Source of the DNA: Herpetosiphon sp042688385
Lineage (GTDB): Bacteria > Chloroflexota > Chloroflexia > Chloroflexales > Herpetosiphonaceae
Length of the DNA: 64,000 bases
Reading direction: 5' to 3'
Assembly: GCF_042688385.1 (NCBI RefSeq)
Contig: NZ_JBHUPY010000017.1
Span: 172,116 to 236,115, forward strand
Part shown: positions 1 to 8,956 of the stretch, piece by piece
Position numbering within the stretch: the stretch's first letter is position 1
Layout of the letters: every line of letters begins with the position of its first letter
Program-made: the position numbers and the translations under genes
Notes under the pieces: model-generated
Database searches by the model: none
Seen by the model: the letters and a program-made list of their open reading frames with translations, nothing else
Told to the model about the DNA's origin: nothing

Positions 1-4
1 GGAG

Positions 5-766
5 TTGCAATTGCCCTTTATGCAACGGATTGTCACGCCAATACTGAACAGTGTTTTTGTGAAGCTTGGCCAATCTGGCAAGGGTAACGATAAGCTGCGA
101 ACAAACTTAATGCTCGCAGGCAACCCTGGCAATCTGACCCCAGCAATGTTTACCGGGATGCGGATTTTTCTAGCTCTCGCCTTGTTTGGGATTATCTTCT
201 TGGTCTGTATGTTGGCCAAGGCTGATACGCTCAGCACACTTCAATGGTCGGGAATCGGCGGCGCATTAGGCTTTTTGCTGCCAGCCTCATGGCTTGGTCG
301 CCAAATCAAAAAGCGCCAAAAAACTATTCTCAAAGCCTTGCCCGATGCGCTCGATTTGCTTTCAATTAGCGTTACCGCTGGTTTGGGCTTCGATGCTGCA
401 CTTCAGCGGGTGGCTGAAAAATGGGATAATGAGCTGTGTCGCGAATTCCGCCGCGCGCTTTCTGACATTCGCTTAGGCACCCAACGCCACGAAGCCTTCC
501 GCGCCATGACGGTTCGGACGGGGGTTGATGACTTGACCTCGTTTGTTTCGGCGGTGATTCAAGCAGACCAACTTGGGGTGAGCATGGGTAAAATGCTCAA
601 AATTCAATCCGACCAATTGCGCTTGCGCCGTCGCCAACGCGCCGAAGAAGAAGCTCAAAAAGCACCAATTAAAATGCTCTTTCCATTGGTGTTCTTGATC
701 TTTCCTTCGATGTTTGTGGTTATCTTGGGGCCAGCAGTGCCACGCTTGCTTGGTGGTGGTCTCTAG
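5..766 (+). CDS. TadC-like type II secretion system F-domain protein (possibly 5'-incomplete)
   Basis: Inner-membrane platform protein of a Tad/Flp-type pilus or secretion machine, by family knowledge. I see two N-terminal membrane segments (about residues 51-73 and 82-98), a cytoplasmic helical block (about 105-220) with the T2SSF-like pattern 'ALPDALDLLSISVTAGLGFD', and a C-terminal membrane segment near 224-246. TadC proteins are usually around 300 residues. Here only 253 residues fit, beginning at a TTG directly at the window edge behind GGAG, so the true start may be upstream or at the ATG at 20. The other tad genes would lie to the left, outside the window. The stop overlaps the next start by one base (TAGTG), so the two genes are co-transcribed and probably translationally coupled. 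Confidence 0.8.
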   Translation: MQLPFMQRIVTPILNSVFVKLGQSGKGNDKLRTNLMLAGNPGNLTPAMFTGMRIFLALALFGIIFLVCMLAKADTLSTLQWSGIGGALGFLLPASWLGRQIKKRQKTILKALPDALDLLSISVTAGLGFDAALQRVAEKWDNELCREFRRALSDIRLGTQRHEAFRAMTVRTGVDDLTSFVSAVIQADQLGVSMGKMLKIQSDQLRLRRRQRAEEEAQKAPIKMLFPLVFLIFPSMFVVILGPAVPRLLGGGL

Positions 767-1128
767 TGTCGCAACACGCCATTCGCAATCTAACGCGCAA
801 TAGCAACTTGGTGGAATACGCTGAGTTTGCGAATAGCTTTTTGAGCCGTGGCATGGGCTTGATGGGGCGCAAGAATTTGCCAGCCAACACTGGCTTAATT
901 CTGTATCCCAACAACAATATTCATATGTTCTTTATGCGCTTTGCCATCGATGTGATTTTTGTTGATCGCCAACATCAGGTGGTTGGACTGCGCGAGAACT
1001 TCAAGCCTTGGCGACCATTTGCTGGCGCTGCCAAAGCCCGCTATACCCTCGAATTGCCAGTTGGGGTTATTCAACAATCGCAGACCCAACTTGGCGATCA
1101 ATTAGCAGTTATTCCTGCTATTTTCTAG
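766..1128 (+). CDS. DUF192 family protein
   Basis: Small protein of 120 residues matching the DUF192 (COG1430) pattern: 'GLMGRKNLP' near the start, then 'NNNIHMFFMRFAIDVIFVD', then a return strand ending in 'LELPVG'. Members are small beta-rich proteins of unknown biochemical role, often exported. This copy has no evident signal peptide. The GTG start shares one base with the stop of the upstream TadC-like gene, which suggests coupling to the pilus operon. A role in that machine is only inferred from position. Confidence 0.75.
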   Translation: MSQHAIRNLTRNSNLVEYAEFANSFLSRGMGLMGRKNLPANTGLILYPNNNIHMFFMRFAIDVIFVDRQHQVVGLRENFKPWRPFAGAAKARYTLELPVGVIQQSQTQLGDQLAVIPAIF

Positions 1129-1157
1129 CGCATAGCCCTAGCAATAGCATGCTAGGG

Positions 1158-2666
1158 CTATTCAATCACGACCTCAACCCCATAGGCTTTGCGAAATAAA
1201 TTGGTCTTGCGGTTTGCATCCCAAATTTCAATTGAGGCATCGCCAACCGCTTGCACACTGATTCGCACCTGCTGCTTCTCGATTTTGCAAACCACGCCCT
1301 GCACGACTTGGCTCTTGGAGCGCTCAAGATATTCGGCAATTCGTAAGAGCGCACTTAATTTGCCCAGCCGTTCAAGATCACCCTCAGCCAATACGCCAGC
1401 CAAACCAGCGTCAGTTACACTCCCTTTGCGATGGTGCCTCGTTAAGAGGCCAATTAGCGCCATCTCACGATGGGTATAGCCATTCAACATCGAGTTTAGA
1501 ATCAAATACAGGCCATGTTTATGATGATCGTAGAAATTGACCGCTACGCCAATATCATGGACCATGGTTGTTGCTTCGAGCAATTCGCGCTCCCACGCAC
1601 CATAGCCATGCAAACTTTGCAGCTGGTCGAACAACGATAGGCTTAATTCGCGTACTTTGGCCACATGCAGTACGTTGTAGCCATAGATCCGGGCTAAATT
1701 TGCCACCGAAAACTGGCGTACATCGCTCAGCAAAGGTGGCTGTGAGCCACGCAAAAAGTGCTCGTAGAAAATGCCATCACGCAGGCCATGGCCGCAAATC
1801 CAGAGGCTATCAGCGCCACAACGCTGCATCAAAGCCCGAATTAACAGTACGCCAGCGGTAATTACATCGGCGCGATCATTATTTAAGCCTTCGAGCTGTT
1901 CGCGCTCGTTACGATTGAGCTTGCTCAAACGGGTGGCCCATTCGTCGACCCGTTGCAGCGACATCGTATAGCCATGGACAATATCAAGTGGATAGCGTTG
2001 CGCCCGTTGTTCAAGCTTGGCGAGGTTGCGCACCGTGCCGCCAACGCCGATTAAAGGCAACTTGCTGCCTTGCGGGCGAAACCAATCCAGCCCTGCCAAG
2101 GCTTCGTCGACGTGGCGGTCGAGGGCTTTGAGTTCTGCTTTGCTGGGAGTGTCGCTGCGCAAAATTTGCTCGGTGAGGCGCACTGTACCAAGTGGCAACG
2201 ATGTGGTGTTGGCTAGCCCACGCCCGCGCACTAAGGCCAATTCGACGCTGCCGCCGCCGATGTCAAACATAAAGCCATTGCTTACACCAAGCGTATTGAT
2301 CATACCAAGGTAGCTGTAGTAGGCTTCTTCATCGCCGCTGAGCACGCGTAAATCGAGGCCGGTTTCTTCTTTAACTTGGGCTAAAAAGCTAGTTTGATTG
2401 GCAGCATCGCGGACGGCGCTGGTTGCCACTGCCACAACGTCACTCACGCCCATGGCGCGGCAGAAATTGCCAAACATGCGCAAAGTTTCAAGCGCTTTGG
2501 CAATAGGTTGGGCTTGCAGTTGATTATCGGGGCCAACATTATGCGCTAGCCGCACATTTTCCTTCACTTCTTCAACCAATTTGAAGGAATGATGCGGCTG
2601 ATATTGCACCACAATCATGCGAGCGGTGTTGGAGCCAAGGTCAATAATCCCGACGTGTTGGGTCAT
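1158..2666 (-). CDS. Ppx/GppA phosphatase family protein with C-terminal HD domain
   Basis: Exopolyphosphatase / pppGpp phosphohydrolase family enzyme of 502 residues. The N-terminal actin-like ATPase fold shows the phosphate loop 'IDLGSNTARM' (residues 8-17) and the second loop 'DIGGGSVELALV' near residue 140. The C-terminal half carries an HD-type motif 'TTMVHDIGVAVNF', as in long Ppx/GppA proteins. I place the start at the ATG at 2666 because AGGAG lies 8 bases upstream. An in-frame TTG at 2684 overlaps that ribosome site. Sequence alone cannot separate polyphosphate from pppGpp hydrolysis. It follows the L,D-transpeptidase gene on the same strand, with only about 48 bases between them. 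Confidence 0.85.
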   Translation of the reverse strand: MTQHVGIIDLGSNTARMIVVQYQPHHSFKLVEEVKENVRLAHNVGPDNQLQAQPIAKALETLRMFGNFCRAMGVSDVVAVATSAVRDAANQTSFLAQVKEETGLDLRVLSGDEEAYYSYLGMINTLGVSNGFMFDIGGGSVELALVRGRGLANTTSLPLGTVRLTEQILRSDTPSKAELKALDRHVDEALAGLDWFRPQGSKLPLIGVGGTVRNLAKLEQRAQRYPLDIVHGYTMSLQRVDEWATRLSKLNRNEREQLEGLNNDRADVITAGVLLIRALMQRCGADSLWICGHGLRDGIFYEHFLRGSQPPLLSDVRQFSVANLARIYGYNVLHVAKVRELSLSLFDQLQSLHGYGAWERELLEATTMVHDIGVAVNFYDHHKHGLYLILNSMLNGYTHREMALIGLLTRHHRKGSVTDAGLAGVLAEGDLERLGKLSALLRIAEYLERSKSQVVQGVVCKIEKQQVRISVQAVGDASIEIWDANRKTNLFRKAYGVEVVIE

Positions 2667-2714
2667 TATAGTTCTCCTCGACAACGCCTAGCATGCTATT
2701 TTAGGTTTTGCTGT

Positions 2715-3827
2715 TTAATAATAAACTTGGACGGTTGTGCCAACGCTTGCCCAATCGTAGAGCCAAGCGGCGGCATCGAGTGGTAAGTTGACACAGCCAT
2801 GGCTAATGCGAGTGCCAGTTCCAAACAAATCGTGCCAATAGGTGCCGTGCAGCGCAACGCTCCCATTGAAATACATGGCGTGTGGCACATTCGGCACAAC
2901 CCAGCTTTCGCCGCCAAGCGAGCCGCGCATGGTTTGCAATGGCACTTTGGCATAAATTTCATAGCTGCCAGTTGGCGTGTTAAAGCCGTCTTTGCCGGTG
3001 GCGACTGGCGCATCAAACACGATTGTGCCATTTTCGTAGGCATACAGCCATTGCTTGCTAATATCGACTTCGATACGCTTACCAAGGTTAGGATTGGCGG
3101 GCTTGGGCGTGGCGGTTGGCACTGGCTCATTGGTTGGTTGAGCAGGCGCAGCGGTTGGTGGCACTTGGGTTGGCTCGGCAACTGGTTGTGGGGCAGCAGT
3201 TTGGACTGGGGCTGGCGCAACGGGATCAAATTCAAATAAATAAGGCAGTTCGTAGCTCATGCCTTCGATCAAGCCCCGAGCGGCAGCAACTTCTTGGCCA
3301 AGCGGCGCTAGCTCCATTTCGTCGGGCGTGCCTGCCAACAACGGATGTTCAATCATCAAGGCGCGTTCAAAATATTGCACCTTGAAGCGGCCAGTTGGGC
3401 GAGCTTCGAATTGAGCTGGGCTAATTGGTAGGCCAAAAATTTCGACCCCGCCGTTGGTTTCCCAAAACCTGCGGAAACTGCCAGCGAGATCGTAGTTAGA
3501 GCCTTCTGGGCGCAAGCTTGCACCAGCGAGTCGTGGTTGCGGGCCGAAATCGCGCCATTGGGTCCGTTCGCGACCAACCAAGCCCAATCCAATACTATCA
3601 GTTTGCGGATTGTACTCAAAGCGCGCGTTTTCAAAATACTGCACAATCAGCGTATCTTGCTCGATGGGATCGGTAATTGGTTGACCAAAAATTTGCTCGC
3701 CGCCGTTGATTTGCCAAAACGAAGCAAACCCATAGGTGTCGGTGAGGGCAGGGGTCACTGCTTGGGAAGTACGAAAGGCCCAAAAACATAAACCAAGAAC
3801 GAGGCTCAACCAAATGATCCGCCGCAT
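2715..3827 (-). CDS. Secreted L,D-transpeptidase (YkuD domain)
   Basis: Exported peptidoglycan cross-linking enzyme of 370 residues. It has an N-terminal hydrophobic signal segment (about 1-24), two related stretches of about 70 residues with the pattern 'FWQINGGEQIFGQPITDP' and 'FWETNGGVEIFGLPISPA', a Pro/Thr/Ala-rich linker (about 205-245), and a C-terminal YkuD domain. The catalytic signature is present: His327 in 'ALHGTYW' and 'SHGCVN' with Cys345 as nucleophile. The repeated N-terminal pattern may be a cell-wall or substrate-binding module, which is inference. The start ATG at 3827 has GGAGA upstream. The protein should act outside the membrane. The gene stands apart from the rimM operon by about 107 bases. 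Confidence 0.88.
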   Translation of the reverse strand: MRRIIWLSLVLGLCFWAFRTSQAVTPALTDTYGFASFWQINGGEQIFGQPITDPIEQDTLIVQYFENARFEYNPQTDSIGLGLVGRERTQWRDFGPQPRLAGASLRPEGSNYDLAGSFRRFWETNGGVEIFGLPISPAQFEARPTGRFKVQYFERALMIEHPLLAGTPDEMELAPLGQEVAAARGLIEGMSYELPYLFEFDPVAPAPVQTAAPQPVAEPTQVPPTAAPAQPTNEPVPTATPKPANPNLGKRIEVDISKQWLYAYENGTIVFDAPVATGKDGFNTPTGSYEIYAKVPLQTMRGSLGGESWVVPNVPHAMYFNGSVALHGTYWHDLFGTGTRISHGCVNLPLDAAAWLYDWASVGTTVQVYY

Positions 3828-3933
3828 AGCTGTATTCTCCGCGTGCTGCCTGAGGCTTAAAAGTACGTTGCGGCTTCATCGTAGCAGTGCAATGAGCCGC
3901 TGTCAATTCAGATTAGTGGAATAGTTGGGGTAG

Positions 3934-4458
3934 TTATTCGGGCACAATATCGGCCAGCGATGTTACGGTAATCGTGCCGCCAGCAATATCAATTGAGCGC
4001 ACGACCGCACGCACCATTGGCACCAAAATATCTGCTTGGCCCAATTTGCGCACCACTAAAACATCATTTGCGCCAGTTTCAATAATTTCGGCTGCTTGGC
4101 CAATGACCTCGCCAGCTTCGGTTTGCACTTGCAGGCCAACCAAATCGTGCAAGAAATATTCATCATTAGCCAACGGCGCTGCATCGCTGCGATGAATATA
4201 AACTTCGAGGCCTTGCATTGCTTCGGCAGCTTCGCGGGTATCAACTTCGTTGAGCCGCAACAAATAGAGGCTGCCTTTGTGTTGGTGCAAGCGGCCAATC
4301 GTGAACGGCTTTGATAAGTCGCCAACAAACAAGTGCTTAAGCTTTTGAATATGTTCTGGGTGCGATGAGATCATCGAGATTTTTAACTCGCCGCGCACAC
4401 CAAACGCCGCAGAAATGCGGCCAACTAACAAGAAATCATCAATATTTGGAGCTGTCAC
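3934..4458 (-). CDS. rimM: Ribosome maturation factor RimM
   Basis: 16S rRNA processing factor that binds S19 and helps 30S head maturation. It has 174 residues, the normal family length. The N-terminal RimM domain (about 8-95) shows 'VGRISAAFGVRGELKI', and the C-terminal PRC barrel (about 100-170) shows 'DEYFLHDLVGLQV'. The GTG start overlaps the khpA stop by four bases (GTGA) with AGAGG upstream, so it is translationally coupled. It is the last gene of the ffh-rpsP-khpA-rimM operon, an arrangement widely conserved in bacteria. Confidence 0.95.
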   Translation of the reverse strand: MTAPNIDDFLLVGRISAAFGVRGELKISMISSHPEHIQKLKHLFVGDLSKPFTIGRLHQHKGSLYLLRLNEVDTREAAEAMQGLEVYIHRSDAAPLANDEYFLHDLVGLQVQTEAGEVIGQAAEIIETGANDVLVVRKLGQADILVPMVRAVVRSIDIAGGTITVTSLADIVPE

Positions 4459-4682
4459 GAATTAACCTCTAGGTGGACCCGTTTGTTTTGGCGAGCGCCA
4501 ACGATGCCCAATACGTCGCGAATGGCTTTGACCACGCGCCCATTGCGCCCGATGACTTTCCCTGCTTCGCTTTGGGGAATGCGCAGATCGAGGGTAATGC
4601 TGTGGTGACCAGTGCGTTTGCTAATTTTAATGTCGTCGGTGTCGATCAAGCCTTCGACGATATAGTTCAATAAATCTTCCAT
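4455..4682 (-). CDS. khpA: KH-domain RNA-binding protein KhpA (YlqC family)
   Basis: Single KH-domain protein of about 75 residues, with the RNA-binding GxxG loop 'GRNGRVVKAIRDVLG'. In Firmicutes KhpA partners with KhpB/Jag in small-RNA binding and cell-elongation control; the role here is by family. The ATG at 4682 ('MEDLLNYIVEGLID') matches the family N-terminus, although an in-frame start lies six codons upstream. The gene sits between rpsP and rimM, its standard position, and overlaps rimM by four bases. Confidence 0.92.
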   Translation of the reverse strand: MEDLLNYIVEGLIDTDDIKISKRTGHHSITLDLRIPQSEAGKVIGRNGRVVKAIRDVLGIVGARQNKRVHLEVNS

Positions 4683-4743
4683 AGCTGCATCCTTGCGCAT
4701 AGAAATGGGTGTGAAGCCAGTGCCTCACACCCGATTTGCGAGC

Positions 4744-5325
4744 TTACTCAGCGCTTTTTTGACCAGGAGCGCGGAAGCCAGCGGCTTCGGCACTTTCCAC
4801 GGTGTCGAACCACAATTCAGCCACGGTTGAATTGTAGTAGCGGCTACCAGGAACGTGGTACAACATTGAGTTTTGGTTGCCTTTGATGGCGTAGCCTTCT
4901 GGGGCGCTACCATCGGCCAATGGGCGCACGCTGCCAGCAAATTCGCCAGCTTCGGCTGCGGCCTTGACTGGAGCAACAACGGCGGCGGCTGGTGCAGCAG
5001 CGGCGGCTTTGGTCACGGCTTTTTTAGCTTTCTTGACTGGAGCTTCAACCTTAGCTGGAGCTTCGCCGATCAATTTGCCTTCAGCATCAACCACACCCAA
5101 GTTTTTCAACAAGCGCACTACGGTATCTGATGGTTGGGCACCAACGCTCAGCCAGTAGCGAGCGCGATCTTCCTTGATAAACACAACTTTTGGTTGTGCT
5201 TGGGGATTGTAGTGGCCAATCGTTTCAATAAACTTGCCATCGCGTGGCGCATGCGAATCTGCAATAACAACACGATATGCGGGCTTGTGCTTCATGCCCA
5301 TCCGGCGAAGACGAATACGAACCAT
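4744..5325 (-). CDS. rpsP: 30S ribosomal protein S16 with long C-terminal extension
   Basis: Residues 1-83 are a standard S16 ('MVRIRLRRMGMKHKPAYRVV', then 'RDGKFIETIGHYNP'), a protein buried in the 30S body. Most S16 proteins stop near 80-100 residues, but this one runs to 193. Residues 84-137 form an Ala/Lys/Val-rich linker. Residues 138-193 form a compact module with 'YAIKGNQNSMLYHVPGS' and 'AELWFDTVESAEAAGF', resembling the so-called sunset domain found as a tail on some actinobacterial proteins. The start has GGAGG upstream. The linker should leave the ribosome surface and the tail may bind something outside it; that function is inferred only. Confidence 0.93.
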   Translation of the reverse strand: MVRIRLRRMGMKHKPAYRVVIADSHAPRDGKFIETIGHYNPQAQPKVVFIKEDRARYWLSVGAQPSDTVVRLLKNLGVVDAEGKLIGEAPAKVEAPVKKAKKAVTKAAAAAPAAAVVAPVKAAAEAGEFAGSVRPLADGSAPEGYAIKGNQNSMLYHVPGSRYYNSTVAELWFDTVESAEAAGFRAPGQKSAE

Positions 5326-5358
5326 TCGAGTGTTTCCTCCAAAAGTGAAAAGTAAAGC

Positions 5359-5411
5359 GAGAACATACTTTATAGTGCATAAACATATGCTGTTCTATGC
5401 TCTATGTTCTC
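5359..5411 (-). other. Inverted repeat between ffh and rpsP
   Basis: Nine-base arms (gagaacata / tatgttctc) enclose a second smaller palindrome around gcataaacatatgc. The feature lies in the short gap between the ffh stop and the rpsP ribosome site. It could fold in the operon transcript as a processing site or partial attenuator. There is no U-tract typical of a terminator. Confidence 0.4.
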
Positions 5412-5418
5412 TGAATAA

Positions 5419-6768
5419 TTATTTGAACATGCGCATCAGGTCGCGCGGGTTTTGACCGCCCTTGCCGAAGCGTTTCATCATGCGTTGCATTTCACGGAAC
5501 TGTTTGACCAAGGCGTTGACATCTTCGATCCGCGTACCGCTACCCGCTGATATCCGGCGTTTGCGGCTAGGATCTTTCAGCAAGTCGGGGTTACGACGTT
5601 CTTTGATTGTCATCGATTGAATAATCGCTTCGATGCGTTTCATCTCGCGATCATCAAGCGCTTCGTCAAGGTCTTTCATTTGGCGCAGTTGTTTGCCAAT
5701 CCCAGGAATCATGCCCAAGATTTGTTGTAATGGGCCAAGTTTACGCATCGAATTCATTGCGCCAAGGAAATCTTCAAAGTCGAAGGTGCCTTTGCGCATC
5801 TTCTTTTGCATTTTCTTGGCTTCATCTTTGTCGTACACTTGCTCGGCGCGCTCGATCAAGGTCATCACGTCGCCCATGCCCAAAATCCGTTGGGCTAAGC
5901 GATCGGGGTGGAATGGTTCGATGGCATCGGTTTTTTCGCCCGTCCCAAGGAACTTAATTGGTACTCCCGTGACTTCGCGCATCGAGAGCGCGGCCCCACC
6001 ACGGGCATCGCCATCGATTTTGGTCATAATCAAACCAGTCAATGGCACTTTGGCGTGGAAGGCCTCAGCAACTTTGACCGATTCTTGCCCAATCATGGCA
6101 TCGACGACCAACATAATTTCGGTTGGCCCGACCCGCTCGACGACTTGTTGTAACTCGCCCATCAAGCGTTCGTCGATTTGCAAGCGTCCGGCGGTATCGA
6201 TAATCACAAAGTTGTTGCCATTGATCCGAGCTTGGCGCAAGGCGTGCTCAGCAATATCAGGTGGCGAAACATCGGTGCCTTCGCTAAAAACCGGAATATT
6301 CAATTGCTTGCCGAGGGTTTCCAACTGCTTAATTGCGGCTGGTCGGTAGATGTCGGCGGCAACCAACAATGGCGTTTTGCCTTTTTTGCGCATATACAGC
6401 GCCAACTTGGCGGCCATGGTTGTTTTACCAGCACCTTGTAACCCGACCAACATCACAATCGTCGGCTGCTCGCGGTTTTTCGATTCATTGATTGGCACAT
6501 TGGCATCACCAAGCAAGTGCACCAATTCGTCGTGAACGATTTTGATCACTTGTTGACCAGGAGTCAAACTCTTGGTGACTTCTTCGCCAATCGCTTGTTC
6601 GCGCACCCGCGCCACAAAATCTTTGACGACTTTGAAGTTAACGTCTGCTTCCAACAAGGCCAAGCGCACTTCGCGCAAGCCCGCATCAACATCAGATTCA
6701 GTTAGGCGGCCTTTGCTGCCCAACCGGTTGAAAACATCGGTTAAGCGGTCGGATAGATTCTCAAACAT
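5419..6768 (-). CDS. ffh: Signal recognition particle protein Ffh
   Basis: SRP GTPase that binds 4.5S/6S RNA and signal sequences and docks ribosomes at FtsY. It has 449 residues from the chosen start, the usual length. An N domain is followed by the G domain with P-loop 'GLQGAGKTTMAAKLA', 'DIYRPAAIKQL', 'DTAGRLQ' and 'TKIDGDARGG', then a Met-rich M domain (about 300-449) with many Met residues and a 'GSGTRIEDVNALVKQF'-type helix. I choose the ATG at 6768, placed 6 bases after GAGG. A longer reading to 6852 would overlap the promoter region and add nonconserved residues. It is the first gene of the operon with rpsP, khpA and rimM. Confidence 0.95.
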   Translation of the reverse strand: MFENLSDRLTDVFNRLGSKGRLTESDVDAGLREVRLALLEADVNFKVVKDFVARVREQAIGEEVTKSLTPGQQVIKIVHDELVHLLGDANVPINESKNREQPTIVMLVGLQGAGKTTMAAKLALYMRKKGKTPLLVAADIYRPAAIKQLETLGKQLNIPVFSEGTDVSPPDIAEHALRQARINGNNFVIIDTAGRLQIDERLMGELQQVVERVGPTEIMLVVDAMIGQESVKVAEAFHAKVPLTGLIMTKIDGDARGGAALSMREVTGVPIKFLGTGEKTDAIEPFHPDRLAQRILGMGDVMTLIERAEQVYDKDEAKKMQKKMRKGTFDFEDFLGAMNSMRKLGPLQQILGMIPGIGKQLRQMKDLDEALDDREMKRIEAIIQSMTIKERRNPDLLKDPSRKRRISAGSGTRIEDVNALVKQFREMQRMMKRFGKGGQNPRDLMRMFK

Positions 6769-6991
6769 CATACACCTCACCGCAACAGAAAAAACTGGCA
6801 GAAACTCGGCACGCCCTAGCGCGGAAAGTTTCCTGTCAGCATTTTGTCGCATTGTAGTTGATTACACACGGCCTGTCAAACTGCTTTCTTTGGGGATATT
6901 TTTGTACTCGCTGCCTCTAGTGTAGCACACAAAAAGCCTATTAGCGTGTATCATAGCGGCATTTACTACGATTTGTCGCAAGGAGTTCGCG

Positions 6992-7411
6992 ATGAAAAGC
7001 GCACAGCTGAGTGCTATCGCTTGGACGCTATTACGAGTCGTTGTCGGCGTTGTGTTCGTGATTCATGGCTGGTCGAAGGTAACGATGATTGGTGATATTG
7101 CTGCAACCTTTGGCACCCAATATCAGTTACCAATTCCAGCGGTGCTGGCATGGTTGGTTGCAACAGTTGAATTTTTGGGTGGCTTGGCATTAACTGTCGG
7201 GGTGTATAGCCGTTGGGCGGCTTTATTGCTTGGTTGTGTGATGCTTGGGGCAATTAAAGTCCATTGGGGCAAATTTTTTTATTATGCAGAAGGCATGGAA
7301 TACGATTTAGTCTTGCTCACGATTTGTATCGTCATTGGCTTAAATGGCGGCGGCCCGTATTCAGTTGATGAATTGGTTTTGAACAAGCCCCCAGCCAAAA
7401 AACCAGCCTAA
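6992..7411 (+). CDS. DoxX family membrane protein
   Basis: Integral membrane protein of 139 residues with four predicted helices. It begins with the DoxX-type pattern 'WTLLRVVVGVVFVIHGWSKV', followed by 'ATVEFLGGLALTVGVYSRWAALLLG'. DoxX-family proteins are associated with redox or thiol stress functions in other bacteria; the exact role here is unknown. AAGGAGT lies seven bases before the ATG. It is monocistronic, diverging from ffh across a 220-base gap that must hold both promoters. Confidence 0.85.
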   Translation: MKSAQLSAIAWTLLRVVVGVVFVIHGWSKVTMIGDIAATFGTQYQLPIPAVLAWLVATVEFLGGLALTVGVYSRWAALLLGCVMLGAIKVHWGKFFYYAEGMEYDLVLLTICIVIGLNGGGPYSVDELVLNKPPAKKPA

Positions 7412-7491
7412 ACTGCTTGCAATGCAACCAACGATCAAAGATAATAGCACATCTGAACTATCCATTCTGCTATTTCTAGGAGCGTTGCCCA

Positions 7492-8067
7492 ATGCCTGAT
7501 GGTAAAACCCACGATATGCTCACCGTCTTTACAGGCATTATTGGGATTCCAGTGATTTGGCGGTTGGTGCCAAACAGCGATTTATTGGCGGCGTTTGTTT
7601 GGGCCGGAACCCATATGGTTTCCGGGATGGCCTTCTCGCCCGACCTCGATTTGGCCTCCGAACCTTATAATCGCTGGGGGCCACTGCGCTTTATTTGGTG
7701 GCCCTATCGCGAGCTGGTGCCGCATCGCGCCGGAATTTCGCATAGCCTCGTGTTTGGCCCGCTCTTTCGGCTGGCCTATTTCTTGGTTATGGTCTGGCTC
7801 TCGTTTTATCTGGGCATGACATTAATCAATAGCTTCACGCCCGTCGATACCGCCACCATTAGCGCCGCTTTTATTGCCGATCTCAAACAGCTTTGGTATA
7901 GCGATCGTCAATTAATTATCTATGGCTTGATTGGCTTTATCACTGGCGGCGCGGTGCATTCGATTGCCGATTGGCTGATTGAGGGCCGGGAGCCATACCA
8001 CCGATCGTTGTTAATGCCGTGGCGCAAGCGGCGACGCAAACGCCGCCGCGATGATTGGGGCTGGTAA
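7492..8067 (+). CDS. DUF2227-type putative metal-binding membrane protein
   Basis: Protein of 191 residues starting 'MPDGKTHD' and containing 'SPDLDLASEPYNRWG' and 'VPHRAGISHSLVFGP', with conserved His and Asp residues and membrane segments near 88-108 and 135-160. This pattern fits the DUF2227 putative metal-binding family, related to YdjM/LexA-regulated membrane hydrolases. Residues H8, D53/D55, H86 and H92 are plausible metal ligands. The C-terminus is strongly basic (many Arg/Lys). Catalysis is not demonstrated for the family, so a hydrolase role is inference. Confidence 0.7.
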   Translation: MPDGKTHDMLTVFTGIIGIPVIWRLVPNSDLLAAFVWAGTHMVSGMAFSPDLDLASEPYNRWGPLRFIWWPYRELVPHRAGISHSLVFGPLFRLAYFLVMVWLSFYLGMTLINSFTPVDTATISAAFIADLKQLWYSDRQLIIYGLIGFITGGAVHSIADWLIEGREPYHRSLLMPWRKRRRKRRRDDWGW

Positions 8068-8068
8068 T

Positions 8069-8956
8069 TTAGCCCAACCACGTGCCAATTTTGCCATCGC
8101 CGCGACTGCCAAGCAGCAGCTCTGGTGGCGTTGGGCGTTGCTGCCAAAAACGGTTCCAATTGGCAATCGCATTCATTTTATACGCCCCAATGATCGCAAA
8201 GATAATGATCGATGGGATGATAATAAATTGGCTGCTCAAAACCGCGCCGATGCCAGATTGAAACAAGATAATAAAAGAAAGCGATTGGATTGAGGCAAGA
8301 TTGATGTCGCCGATAAGCACCGAAAAAATCACACTAATCGACATCAAAAAGCCAAAGCCACCCACGAGAATTGTCAAAAAACGGCCTAGGGTATAGCTTG
8401 CTCGTAGCCATGCATCAAGCATCGGCACTTGCTGGCCTGCTTTGGGTGGCGTTGGCAAGAGGCCAATTTTGCTGCGCTCAATCGAAAAAAGCGTATTTGT
8501 GCCGCGCGGAACGACCGGAACCCACGCCATTGTTGGCGGCGAATCGGTCAAGGCGAGCAACATGGGCGACCCCATAATATTCAGCCCAACACTATTAACT
8601 GGTTGGGTAAAATTATGCGGCAACACAGGCCAGCCAACGAATGGCACTGCCAACAGCAATTGTTCTGGCACTTCAACCGTTTGAAAATCTTTTTCGCGAA
8701 TGGCCTTGAGTGCACCACTGACTGGGCGGCGTAATTGAGGCTGGCCGGTTGGCCCCCAGGCAATCATCCACGGCCCCAAGGTGCGATAGCCATGCACTTT
8801 GAGCCACTGTTCTGCTGCGGCCATAACTGGTCCAACATAGCCTGTCGGCAACGGGGCAATCAGCTCTTGGTGGGCTGGCAAAACATGCAATTGGAGCGCC
8901 ATCGCCTCAGGCAGATGTTGGGCAATTATTTGTTCGATGGGAAAGTCATTGCTCAC
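8069..8956 (-). CDS. Hypothetical membrane protein, paralogue of the next gene
   Basis: Protein of 295 residues that I do not recognise as a named family. The N-terminal half looks soluble and includes 'WLKVHGYRTLGPWMIAWGPTG'. The C-terminal half has two membrane segments (about 198-225 and 240-265) and a short tail with 'NWNRFWQQRPTPPELLL'. It is a diverged copy of the gene just upstream, sharing the order 'GY..LGP...W.P', 'PV.PLVG/FVGWPVLP', two membrane helices and 'WNRFW...PTPP'. The GTG start with GGAGA upstream lies inside the 3' end of that neighbour (11-base overlap), so the two form one transcript and perhaps a heteromer. Confidence 0.65.
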   Translation of the reverse strand: MSNDFPIEQIIAQHLPEAMALQLHVLPAHQELIAPLPTGYVGPVMAAAEQWLKVHGYRTLGPWMIAWGPTGQPQLRRPVSGALKAIREKDFQTVEVPEQLLLAVPFVGWPVLPHNFTQPVNSVGLNIMGSPMLLALTDSPPTMAWVPVVPRGTNTLFSIERSKIGLLPTPPKAGQQVPMLDAWLRASYTLGRFLTILVGGFGFLMSISVIFSVLIGDINLASIQSLSFIILFQSGIGAVLSSQFIIIPSIIIFAIIGAYKMNAIANWNRFWQQRPTPPELLLGSRGDGKIGTWLG

